From Lachnospiraceae bacterium (lineage in GTDB: Bacteria; Bacillota; Clostridia; Lachnospirales; Lachnospiraceae): 62,626 nucleotides of DNA. Under the pieces are notes generated by a model. The model did not search any database. It was not told where the DNA came from and saw nothing but the letters and a program-made list of their open reading frames with translations. The translations under genes were made by a program, and so were the position numbers. This document shows, piece by piece, positions 43,685 to 51,440 of the stretch; position 1 is the first letter of the stretch, and the number at the start of each line of letters is the position of its first letter. Where the stretch lies: assembly GCA_022652545.1 (NCBI GenBank), contig JALCRM010000012.1:1-62626 (forward strand), in the 5' to 3' direction.

Positions 43685-45898
43685 GTGAGCAGTTTAAAAG
43701 GAGGTTTTACTTTACCGGGGGAGTCTGGGAAAGAAGAGCTTACGCTGGAACTAGCCGGGAAGTGGGGGGCCGACGTGATTCGTGACAGTGACGGCACGCA
43801 GCTTTCTCCCAGGTTACTGGATGCGGGATACGATATCTATTCCACGATCTGCGTCATCCGGGATCACAATACCTGGGCCAAAGCGCATCCCGACTGTCTG
43901 CAGCAGACTTTTCTGTGCACGAAGGAAAGAATAGCAAAGAAAGGTACACTCGCGATCCGGCTGATGGAGGATTTTTTTGAAAAGCAGTTTAAAATCAACG
44001 AAACGCCGGAAGCTCTTTCCTATATGCAGGTATATGACCGTACAAGTGAGACTCTGCTCTCAGGAGATGTCTGGGACTATAAGGACGGCAGGGTCCTGCT
44101 CCATGATCCGGCACCCTTCCATGCCTATACGGTGAGTTTTCTCTGCTACCGGATATGGGAAGAGATCAATATGTACAATCATGAGACCAACCACTGGACG
44201 AGTGAACCTCTGCTGCCAATTGACCCGCGCAAAGAAGAGACAAGGGATTTCCTGCTTCAGTGGATGGAGAACTGGTGTCAGACACATCCGCAGACTGACG
44301 TTGTACGCTTTACCAGTCTCTTTTATAATTTCGTCTGGATATGGGGCAGCAGCGAAAAAAACCGCAATATTTTTACAGACTGGGGCAGTTATGATTTCTC
44401 CGTCTCGGACAGGGCACTCTCCGATTTTGAGAAGGAACGCGGATATGCGCTGACCGCAGAGGACTTTATCAACAGGGGCAACCTGCAGGTGACACATATG
44501 CCGCCGACGCAGCATAAACTGGATTATATGGACTTTACCCAGAAGTTTGTCGCTTCATTCGGCAGCAAACTGGTGGATATCGTGCATCGCGCCGGCAAGA
44601 AGGCCTATGTATTCTACGATGACAGTTGGATCGGTGTCGAGCCGTACGGACCTTATTTTCAGTCCATCGGGTTCGATGGCATCATCAAGTGTGTATTTTC
44701 GGCATTTGAAGCCAGAATGTGCGCTGGTGTTCCCGTGGAGACGCATGAACTGCGGCTGCATCCCTATCTGTTTCCTGTGGGGCTTGGCGGGGCGCCGACT
44801 TTTATGAAAGGCGGAAATCCTACAAGAGACGCGAAAGAATACTGGAGAAATGTGCGCAGAGGCATTCTGCGGCAGAAGATAGACAGACTTGGGCTGGGCG
44901 GGTACCTGCATCTGGTTCAGGACTTTCCTGATTTTGTCGATTATATGGAAAAGATCCTGGACGAATTCAGGAAAATCCGGGCGCTGCATGATGAAGGTAC
45001 AGTTTGGACATATCCGATCACAGTCGGCGTACTGCATAGCTGGGGGAATTTCCGTCCCTGGACGCTGTCCGGTCACTTCCATGAAACCTACATGCATACA
45101 CTGATCCATATAAACGAGGCGCTGGCAGGCCTACCGGTCGGCGTCAGATTCCTGTCCTTCGAAGATATCAGAGGAGGTGTGCCTGCAGACATCGATGTGA
45201 TGATCAATGCAGGGCGCATGGGCTCAGCATGGAGTGGCGGGGCAGCGTGGCAGGATGCGGAGACGGTTGCGTCTGTCATGAAGTGGACCTGGGAAGGCGG
45301 TGTCTTTCTGGGCGTTGAAGAGCCTTCGGCAGTGGAAGGGTACTATGACGTATTCCGCATGGCAAAAGTGTTAGGCGTAGATGAAGATCTGGGCGCGCGC
45401 GTGTGCCATGGAAAGCCTGCGGCAGCGGAAACTCCGGAGAAAGGGCTCATTCCGGAAGGAACGCGGCTTATCGCCCGGGATAACGTTTATCTCACAGAAG
45501 AGGATGCACGTGTGCTGGCAGCGGTCGACGGAAGACCGGCTGTGGTTTCTCACGGTTTTGGAAAAGGGAAAGGCATCTATCTTGGCGGCTTTCAATATTC
45601 TCCGACAGATGCGCGTTTTCTTCTCAATTTACTCCTCTGGGCCACAGGGAAGGGCATGGACAATAAGTACCTTACGGACGATCCGCACATGGAATGCGCA
45701 TATTACCCGGCCTCGAAAATGCTTGTCGTGATCAATGACAGCGCTGAAAGGCGGGAGACTGATATTGTCACGGATGACGGTACCGTTCATACGGTGCTCG
45801 ATGCAGACGAAACAAAATTCATTTCGCTTGGCAATACATCGGATTCTCAGGAGCAGATCCATGGAACCTCCGGCATAGAAAGGCAGGATAAGGATTAA
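43685..45898 (+). CDS. GH112 phosphorylase, probably beta-1,4-galactosyl-L-rhamnose phosphorylase
   Basis: The 737-aa protein is a GH112 phosphorylase: GRFTLP-like start, KWGADVIRDSDGTQLS, and FYDDSWIGVEPYGPYFQSIGFDG (in parts) holding the catalytic aspartate (Asp312/313). GH112 enzymes use phosphate to split beta-galactosides of GlcNAc, GalNAc or L-rhamnose, releasing galactose 1-phosphate. The neighbours (GH28, GH105, acetylesterases) act on rhamnogalacturonan, so galactosyl-rhamnose from RG-I is the more likely substrate than mucin or milk sugars. That specificity is inferred from context. It has no signal peptide. The start is GTG 43685. Confidence 0.88.
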   Translation: MSSLKGGFTLPGESGKEELTLELAGKWGADVIRDSDGTQLSPRLLDAGYDIYSTICVIRDHNTWAKAHPDCLQQTFLCTKERIAKKGTLAIRLMEDFFEKQFKINETPEALSYMQVYDRTSETLLSGDVWDYKDGRVLLHDPAPFHAYTVSFLCYRIWEEINMYNHETNHWTSEPLLPIDPRKEETRDFLLQWMENWCQTHPQTDVVRFTSLFYNFVWIWGSSEKNRNIFTDWGSYDFSVSDRALSDFEKERGYALTAEDFINRGNLQVTHMPPTQHKLDYMDFTQKFVASFGSKLVDIVHRAGKKAYVFYDDSWIGVEPYGPYFQSIGFDGIIKCVFSAFEARMCAGVPVETHELRLHPYLFPVGLGGAPTFMKGGNPTRDAKEYWRNVRRGILRQKIDRLGLGGYLHLVQDFPDFVDYMEKILDEFRKIRALHDEGTVWTYPITVGVLHSWGNFRPWTLSGHFHETYMHTLIHINEALAGLPVGVRFLSFEDIRGGVPADIDVMINAGRMGSAWSGGAAWQDAETVASVMKWTWEGGVFLGVEEPSAVEGYYDVFRMAKVLGVDEDLGARVCHGKPAAAETPEKGLIPEGTRLIARDNVYLTEEDARVLAAVDGRPAVVSHGFGKGKGIYLGGFQYSPTDARFLLNLLLWATGKGMDNKYLTDDPHMECAYYPASKMLVVINDSAERRETDIVTDDGTVHTVLDADETKFISLGNTSDSQEQIHGTSGIERQDKD

Positions 45899-45899
45899 C

Positions 45900-47258
45900 T
45901 TGAACACAACGATCACAGCGTACGGCGCCCTGCCGGACGGAAAAACAAATGCGGCTGCCGCGATCCAGAGCGCGGTCGACGAAGTCTCCGCCGCGGGCGG
46001 CGGCAGAGTTACAGTGCCGGCAGGACGTTATCTTTCGGGCAGCGTACTGTTGAAGGACAATATAGAATTGTACCTGGAACCGGGTGCGGTCCTGATCAGT
46101 TCCCTGGATCCCTCCATGATAAAACCCTTTCCGCATACAGGGGAGGGAGGCGGACCGGACGGATGGCAGGGAGGGTTCTTCCTGGGGGCAGTCCATGCAA
46201 AACATGTGAAGTTGGCGGGACAGGGCACGCTCTATGGGCAGGGTGACCGGGTATTCTCAGATCCCGGACTCGACGGAGGTTTTGCAGAATGCCCCAAGCA
46301 GTGCGCGGATTTTCGTCCGAGACTTCTGCTGTTTGAAGATGTGGAGGATCTTACCGTACAGGATGTCACAATGCAGGATTCCGCTTTCTGGACGTTGCAC
46401 ATGGCCGGCTGCAGACATGTGCAGATACAGCGGGTGCGGGTGGAAAATGACGATCGCGGTGCCAATAACGACGGCATCGATCCGGACAGCTGCAGCGACG
46501 TGCTGATCGAAGGCTGCATGGTGAGTGCCGGCGACGATGCAATCGTGATAAAGTCCACGGAAGCGATGGCGAAACGGTACGGACCGTGCGAAAATATAGT
46601 GATCCGGGGATGCATCCTGCATTCCCGCGACTCCGCATTGAAGATCGGGACAGAGACTTTCGGCGTCATACGGAACGTGATCCTGTCGGACTGCGTGGTA
46701 AAGGACTGCTCGCGCGGCATCGGGATCTGGGTGCGCGACGGCGGCACGGTGGAAGGAATCACGATCCATCACATTTCCGGTGCAGTGCGCCGCTACGCCG
46801 ATATGTACAGATTGCCGGGAAGTCCGGGCTGGTGGGGCAAAGGTGAACCTTTGTTTGTCAGTGCCACACCGAGAAAAGGAAAGACGGGAAGCGCCGGCAC
46901 GATCCGACGGATCTTCGCCGATCATATCGATCTCACAGTCGAAAGCTCACTTTTCCTTGGGGGAGAAAAGGACAGCCCGATCCGGAATGTAAAGCTTTCT
47001 GACCTGCATATCCGTTTTATGCATCAGGGCACGCAGCCCGGAGGCTTCTTCGATGAGCAGCCGTCCTCACGCGGCGTTTATGCCCACGCCATTCCCGCGA
47101 TCTATGCGAGGTGTGTGAAGGGACTGATCCTCAGGGATTCCGAGGTATCCTTTGAGGGGCAGGGAGAAGTTTTTGGGGAGATGCTGACCGAACTCGAAGA
47201 CTGCACGGAGACGGATGCCGTCTGGAGAAAAGAGAGTGAGGAAGTATGGCAAAACTGA
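45900..47258 (+). CDS. GH28 family glycoside hydrolase (polygalacturonase-like)
   Basis: The 452-aa right-handed beta-helix protein has GH28 landmarks: NNDGIDPDSC with Asp191 and GDDAIVIKS with Asp212-Asp213. The usual GHG motif is missing; the corresponding turn reads LHSRDSALKIG. It should hydrolyse galacturonic acid linkages in imported pectic fragments, perhaps rhamnogalacturonan rather than plain polygalacturonate. No signal peptide is present. The TTG start at 45900 follows AGGATAAGG. The gene overlaps the next by 13 bases. Confidence 0.88.
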   Translation: MNTTITAYGALPDGKTNAAAAIQSAVDEVSAAGGGRVTVPAGRYLSGSVLLKDNIELYLEPGAVLISSLDPSMIKPFPHTGEGGGPDGWQGGFFLGAVHAKHVKLAGQGTLYGQGDRVFSDPGLDGGFAECPKQCADFRPRLLLFEDVEDLTVQDVTMQDSAFWTLHMAGCRHVQIQRVRVENDDRGANNDGIDPDSCSDVLIEGCMVSAGDDAIVIKSTEAMAKRYGPCENIVIRGCILHSRDSALKIGTETFGVIRNVILSDCVVKDCSRGIGIWVRDGGTVEGITIHHISGAVRRYADMYRLPGSPGWWGKGEPLFVSATPRKGKTGSAGTIRRIFADHIDLTVESSLFLGGEKDSPIRNVKLSDLHIRFMHQGTQPGGFFDEQPSSRGVYAHAIPAIYARCVKGLILRDSEVSFEGQGEVFGEMLTELEDCTETDAVWRKESEEVWQN

Positions 47259-48286
47259 TTTTTGACGAAGCGAAAGTAAAGCAGGCAATGGATGCCATCG
47301 TGGACCGCACGATGCGCATGGACCTCATCTGGGAGTGGTCATGCGGTGTGGCCTACTATGGGATCACGGAGGCTTTTCACGCGACCGGGAAACGGGAATA
47401 TCTGGACGCGGTGCAGAAACGTGTGGATCAGCTGATCGACCTCGGTCTTCCGAAAGAGTGGAACGTCAATACCTGTTCGATGGGCCATACACTGATCACT
47501 TTATATCAGGAGACAGAGGATGCAAAATATCTCGAGATCCTGAAAAGCCAGGCTGACTACCTGGAGCACAGGGCGCTGCGCTTCGGCGATTCAGTACTGC
47601 AGCACACGGTTTCCGCAGATAACGACTTTCCGGGACAGGCCTGGGCAGATACCATGTTTATGGCTGCTTTTCTGCTGCTCCGCTACAGTGTCCTTGTCGG
47701 GGATGAGGCGGCTGCGGAGGATGCACTGAATCAGTATTACTGGCATATCCGCTATCTGCAGGATCAGCGTACGGGACTTTTTTATCATGGCTACGACAGC
47801 GACGCCGATAATCACATGTCCGGCATTTTCTGGGGCCGTGCCAATGCATGGGCTTCTTACACAATGTCAGAAGTGTCGCATGTTTTGCCGAAATGCTATC
47901 TGTATCCGAAGTATATGGACGTGGAAGGCAGTCTGTGCGAACAGCTTTCTGCGATTAAGCTGCTGCAGACGGAGAATGGCCTTTGGCGGACTGTCCTTGA
48001 TGATCCCGGTTCGTATGAGGAGGTGTCCGCTTCCGCGGGTATTGCGGCGGCGATGGCGCTGCACGGAAATCCGCTGCATGCGGAGTACATTGATCGCGCT
48101 ATCGTTGGCATCCTGGACAATGTTACCCCGGAAGGACGTGTATTGAACGTTTCCGGAGGAACTGCCGTCATGAAAGATATAGAAGGATACCGGAAGATAT
48201 CAAGAGACTGGATACAGGGCTGGGGACAGGGACTCGTACTGGCATTTCTGGCAGCGGTACTCTGTTACGGCAAAGATAAGACTTAA
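47246..48286 (+). CDS. GH105 unsaturated rhamnogalacturonyl hydrolase
   Basis: The 346-aa alpha/alpha-barrel enzyme matches YteR/YesR: WEWSCGVAYYGITEAF, NTCSMGHTLITLY, WADTMFMAAFLL with a candidate catalytic Asp135, and GLFYHGYD, FWGRANAWA. It removes the unsaturated galacturonyl residue left by a rhamnogalacturonan lyase. It is cytoplasmic by sequence. The overlap with the GH28 gene implies coupled translation. Confidence 0.93.
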   Translation: MAKLIFDEAKVKQAMDAIVDRTMRMDLIWEWSCGVAYYGITEAFHATGKREYLDAVQKRVDQLIDLGLPKEWNVNTCSMGHTLITLYQETEDAKYLEILKSQADYLEHRALRFGDSVLQHTVSADNDFPGQAWADTMFMAAFLLLRYSVLVGDEAAAEDALNQYYWHIRYLQDQRTGLFYHGYDSDADNHMSGIFWGRANAWASYTMSEVSHVLPKCYLYPKYMDVEGSLCEQLSAIKLLQTENGLWRTVLDDPGSYEEVSASAGIAAAMALHGNPLHAEYIDRAIVGILDNVTPEGRVLNVSGGTAVMKDIEGYRKISRDWIQGWGQGLVLAFLAAVLCYGKDKT

Positions 48287-48357
48287 CACAGCAACGGTGC
48301 CAGAGGGCGGCACCGGCTGCCCATTTCGGAGAATCTGAAGATTCTCCTCATGGAGGT

Positions 48358-48450
48358 ATGAACATGACGCTGTGCGCCGATGCGCCCATCGTCATGTCGC
48401 AGCAACGGTGCCTGAAAAGCGGCACCGGCTGCCCATTTCGGAGAATCTGA
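48358..48450 (+). CDS. Possible 30-codon leader peptide between the tandem elements
   Basis: The first copy of the element puts a GGAGG site and ATG (48358) in front of a 30-codon frame. The frame reads MNMTLCADAPIVMSQQRCL and continues through the second copy to a TGA that forms part of the second P2 loop. Ribosomes on this frame would unfold the second copy. It could equally be the decayed start of a duplicated gene. Confidence 0.35.
   Translation: MNMTLCADAPIVMSQQRCLKSGTGCPFRRI
48364..48399 (+). repeat. Inverted repeat separating the two element copies
   Basis: CATGACG (48364-48370) and CGTCATG form perfect 7-bp arms with a GC-rich interior that can fold again (GCGC-CGAT-GCGC). It lies exactly between the two 75-base units. 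Confidence 0.6.
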
Positions 48451-48473
48451 AGATTCTCCTCATGGAGGTATGA

Positions 48474-49274
48474 ATGGACCTTTCCGAATTCATCTCGATC
48501 CCTGGCGAAAAGCCTCTGGACCGCTTGCCAGCAGACGGCGGGCTGACGAATATTTTTCGCACGATCGGCTGCATCGGGGACAGTTTGTCCTCGGGGGAGT
48601 TTGAGATCGTCGACGAGCAGGGGCAACACGGCTATCATGATTATTTTGAATACTCCTTCGGACAGTATATTGCGCGCGCTACCGGCGCAAAGGTCTTTAA
48701 TTTTTCGCGCGGCGGCATGACAGCCATGGATATCATCGGAGAGTTCTCAAACCTGAACCATTTCTGGGACCGCGGCAATGCATGCCAGGCCTACATTCTT
48801 GCGCTCGGGGTAAATGATGTCCGCTACTGCCCGCTTGGGACACTCAGTGACATCGATTTTTCCGACTGGAGAAAATGCAGGCGTGATACCTTTGCAGGTG
48901 CGTACGGTTCGATCATCCTGCGGCTGCGGGAACAGGAGAGCCGGACGAAATTCTTCCCTGTCACGATCCCCGGTGGAGAAGGGAAAGAACCGGAAAAGTG
49001 GGCGGAGAAGACAGCTGCGCACGCCGCGATCCTCCGCGGGATCGAAGAGAAACTTGACAATGTCTATGTCATCGATCTGCTGCAGTACGCGCCGGAGGAA
49101 GACGAGGAATTCAGAAGGAACTTCTCTTTGAACGGCCACCGCAGTCCTGCCGGTTACTATCTGACAGCCAGAATGATCATGGGTTATATAGATTTTATTA
49201 TTCGGAACCATCCGGAGGAATTCCGTGAAGCGGGTCTCATCGGCACTCCTTATGGCACCGGAAGGCTCATATAG
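48474..49274 (+). CDS. SGNH/GDSL hydrolase of the pectin locus
   Basis: The 266-aa protein has TIGCIGDSLSSGEF (GDS serine), FSRGGMTAMD (oxyanion Gly), ILALGVNDVRY (block III Asn) and NGHRSPAGYYL (block V His). The family is esterase-like; deacetylation or demethylation of pectic oligosaccharides is likely from context. It has no signal peptide. The start at ATG 48474 lies 5 bases after GGAGG of the second structured element; an overlapping ATG at 48470 opens a different frame. Confidence 0.82.
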   Translation: MDLSEFISIPGEKPLDRLPADGGLTNIFRTIGCIGDSLSSGEFEIVDEQGQHGYHDYFEYSFGQYIARATGAKVFNFSRGGMTAMDIIGEFSNLNHFWDRGNACQAYILALGVNDVRYCPLGTLSDIDFSDWRKCRRDTFAGAYGSIILRLREQESRTKFFPVTIPGGEGKEPEKWAEKTAAHAAILRGIEEKLDNVYVIDLLQYAPEEDEEFRRNFSLNGHRSPAGYYLTARMIMGYIDFIIRNHPEEFREAGLIGTPYGTGRLI

Positions 49275-49283
49275 GGGGATACA

Positions 49284-50819
49284 ATGACATACACAGCGGA
49301 TGCCCATATCGAGTGCGGCCGTCGCGGAGTTTCACAGAAGGACGTCATGCCGCTTGTTTTACAGACGGGTATAGTCGAAAAGGGTGTTTATGAGGTTAAG
49401 GTACGCCTTACGGGAAACAGTACGGGAGTACAGGATCTTTCGCTTTATACGGGTCGGCGGAATCTGATCCGGAGCGGCATTTCGCTGGCTTCCGGTGAGA
49501 GCCGGGTGATCGATTTCCGCGTGCACCCCTGCGAATATATTCCCGTTGTGGGAAAAGGCGAAGAACGCAGCAGTCCGATCTCCGTATACATTCTCTCCGG
49601 AGAAGGCAGTGCTTCAGCGGAGCTCATTTCCGTGAAGCGCACAGTGGCGCCGACGGTATGGATCGCCGGTGATTCGCTGGTGGCGGACTATTTATGCGAA
49701 TGGCCGTATAATCCCTTCCGCAACTATGGCAGTTGGGCACAGTTTCTGCCGCAGTATTTCGGCGGTGCGGCTTTTGTGAACGAAGCACATGGGGGAATGA
49801 CAACAGAGACTTTTCGCGAAGACGGGCACTGGGACCTGATTGAAAGAAACCTGCAGCCCGGGGATGCCGTCTTTATGGAGTTCGGACACAACGATCAGAA
49901 ACGCCGGCATTTGGCGGCTTATGGCGGATATGCGACAAATCTGCGCCGTTACATTACCGGGATACGCGCAAAGCATGCCTATCCGGTGCTTGTGACGCCG
50001 CTTTCACGCATTCCCGGGAAGGATGAGGACGGATATTTTGACTATCTGACCTTCTATGCGGAGGCGCTGCAATATCTTGGAAAAACACAGAAGGTTCCGG
50101 TGATCGATCTGCACGCCGGCGCGTTCTCAAAACTCTGCGAGCTGGGCCCTGCACGGTGGGGGGCGTACTTTATGGATTCCACGCATACGAATGACTATGG
50201 CGCTATGCAGGGTGCTTCTTTTGTGGCAGCGGAGGTGATCCGGCAAAAAATCCAGCCGCTTTGCTCACTGAAGAGCGCATCGACGGGAACTCCTCCGCTG
50301 CCGGATCCTGTGCGTTATGCCGCAGAGGGTACGGAAAGTTCTGAAAAGGAAGAAAGACCTGTGCTGTCCACCGACCTGCCTGAACTGCCCTATGCGGATT
50401 GCCACGGGATACCGGAGGAGAATATCCTTCGGGAGGCCATGTCTGAAGGTCTGATGGATCCCTGCTATCTGTATTTCCGGCCGCAGGCCGAGATCCCAAG
50501 GGCTCAGTTTCTGTATATGCTGTACCTGGCGCTGCCGCTCGGAGAGAAATTGCCATACAGCGGGATATATCACGATATCGACCGATATGAGTTTATTGCC
50601 CCCTACGTGGAAAAGGCATGGAAAGATGGTCTGATCGATCCGCAGACGACGCCGGACGGCTGTTTCAGGCCGGATGATCCTTTGACGGAGCAGGAACTTT
50701 ACGGCTTTTTCAGCCGGGCCTCGGGAAGGCGAGCAGGAACGAAAAGGAAGAGCAGGCATCGTGTCACGCGCGCGGAGTGCGTTGCCGCGCTGCTCACGTT
50801 TAAAAAGTCTTTGCAGTGA
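49284..50819 (+). CDS. CE12-type acetylesterase with SLH-like C-terminal repeats
   Basis: The 511-aa protein has an N-terminal beta-rich domain (1-125) and a CE12 SGNH domain (about 126-330: WIAGDSLVADY, HGGMTTETF, MEFGHND, DSTHTNDYGA). After an acidic linker come two S-layer-homology-like units (PEENILREAMSEGLMDP and IAPYVEKAWKDGLIDP with FRPDDPLTEQEL), plus a partial third (RVTRAECVAALL). SLH domains normally bind the cell wall, yet no signal peptide is visible at the start (MTYTADAHIECG) and the upstream site GGGGGATAC fits this ATG. It is either a cytoplasmic protein with reused SLH modules or exported in a non-standard way. Confidence 0.83.
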   Translation: MTYTADAHIECGRRGVSQKDVMPLVLQTGIVEKGVYEVKVRLTGNSTGVQDLSLYTGRRNLIRSGISLASGESRVIDFRVHPCEYIPVVGKGEERSSPISVYILSGEGSASAELISVKRTVAPTVWIAGDSLVADYLCEWPYNPFRNYGSWAQFLPQYFGGAAFVNEAHGGMTTETFREDGHWDLIERNLQPGDAVFMEFGHNDQKRRHLAAYGGYATNLRRYITGIRAKHAYPVLVTPLSRIPGKDEDGYFDYLTFYAEALQYLGKTQKVPVIDLHAGAFSKLCELGPARWGAYFMDSTHTNDYGAMQGASFVAAEVIRQKIQPLCSLKSASTGTPPLPDPVRYAAEGTESSEKEERPVLSTDLPELPYADCHGIPEENILREAMSEGLMDPCYLYFRPQAEIPRAQFLYMLYLALPLGEKLPYSGIYHDIDRYEFIAPYVEKAWKDGLIDPQTTPDGCFRPDDPLTEQELYGFFSRASGRRAGTKRKSRHRVTRAECVAALLTFKKSLQ

Positions 50820-50896
50820 ATCGTGAGTCCGGCACTGACCGAAGGGTGCCGGAAAGGCTTCTGCAGCCTTACCATACAGAGCGCAGACAAAAAGCG

Positions 50897-50925
50897 TTGA
50901 CATATACCCCGTAGGGGTATAGTAT
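50897..50925 (+). promoter_or_regulatory. csoR-copA promoter with CsoR operator in the spacer
   Basis: TTGACA (50897-50902) and TAGTAT (50920-50925) are 17 bases apart. The spacer is filled by a perfect palindrome, TATACCCC-GTA-GGGGTATA (50903-50921), which matches the known C-rich/G-rich CsoR operator type. CsoR bound here would block RNA polymerase until Cu(I) releases it. Confidence 0.88.
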
Positions 50926-51113
50926 TCCTGTACCGGGAACCCGCCAGCACGGCATACAAGTGTCTGCGCTTTTTTGTTACCGCGGGGTATTTGGCCTCGG
51001 AGAGGGGAGAAGGCTGTATGGGGAAGAAGAAAAAGAACAGGGAAAACAAAGAGGGAAAAACGAAGAAAGGCAGGAAAATCGGCGCCCTGAATCAGATAGA
51101 GAAGGAGGAAAAC

Positions 51114-51410
51114 ATGCAGGATGAGCCTGTACGTTACCGCGATACACCGCGGGAAGAGGCGGAGATCAAACAGCTGAAGAATCGTCTTAGCCGCATGACA
51201 GGACAACTGAACGGAATCAGCCGCATGCTGGACGAAGGCCGTTATTGCGGTGATATTCTCACGCAGGTCGCCGCTGTGGAAAGCGCTCTTCAGAATTTTG
51301 GGTATGTCGTGCTCCGTGATCACCTGGATGCCTGTGTAACGGATGAGATCCGGAAAGGCAACGACGGGATCATGGACGAGACGGTGGAACTGATCCGCAA
51401 GCTGAAATAG
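51114..51410 (+). CDS. csoR: CsoR-type copper-sensing repressor
   Basis: The 98-aa all-helical protein has the CsoR Cu(I) ligands Cys in GRYCGDIL and His/Cys in RDHLDAC (H-x3-C), after the conserved LKNRLSRMTGQLNGI helix. ATG 51114 has AAGGAGG 6 bases upstream and gives the normal family length. ATG 51018, also with a ribosome binding site, would add 32 mostly Lys-rich residues; both could be used. Confidence 0.9.
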   Translation: MQDEPVRYRDTPREEAEIKQLKNRLSRMTGQLNGISRMLDEGRYCGDILTQVAAVESALQNFGYVVLRDHLDACVTDEIRKGNDGIMDETVELIRKLK

Positions 51411-51440
51411 CCGGGACAGCTGTTCCGGAAGAGGTATGTT

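Larger units (their letters stand above)
48289..48474 (+). promoter_or_regulatory. Tandem pair of structured RNA elements before the SGNH hydrolase gene
   Basis: Two copies of a 75-base unit lie at 48289-48363 and 48400-48474, with a period of 111 bases. Each has hairpin P1 (GGTGCC-loop-GGCACC), a constant GGCTGCCCATTTC joint, hairpin P2 (GGAGAATC-TGAA-GATTCTCC) and CTCATGGAGG just before an ATG. The GGAG of the ribosome binding site can pair with the 3' CTCC of P2 (loop TCAT), which competes with P2. P1 loops differ in sequence between copies while the stem is kept. The 45-base cores (48311-48355 and 48423-48467) recur upstream of metH. Function inferred, not known. Confidence 0.7.

Noticed and set aside
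50826..50872. Hairpins CCGGCAC/GTGCCGG and AAGGCT/AGCCTT after the last pectin gene as a terminator
   Set aside because: The stems are good but no T-run follows, so a Rho-independent terminator cannot be claimed.
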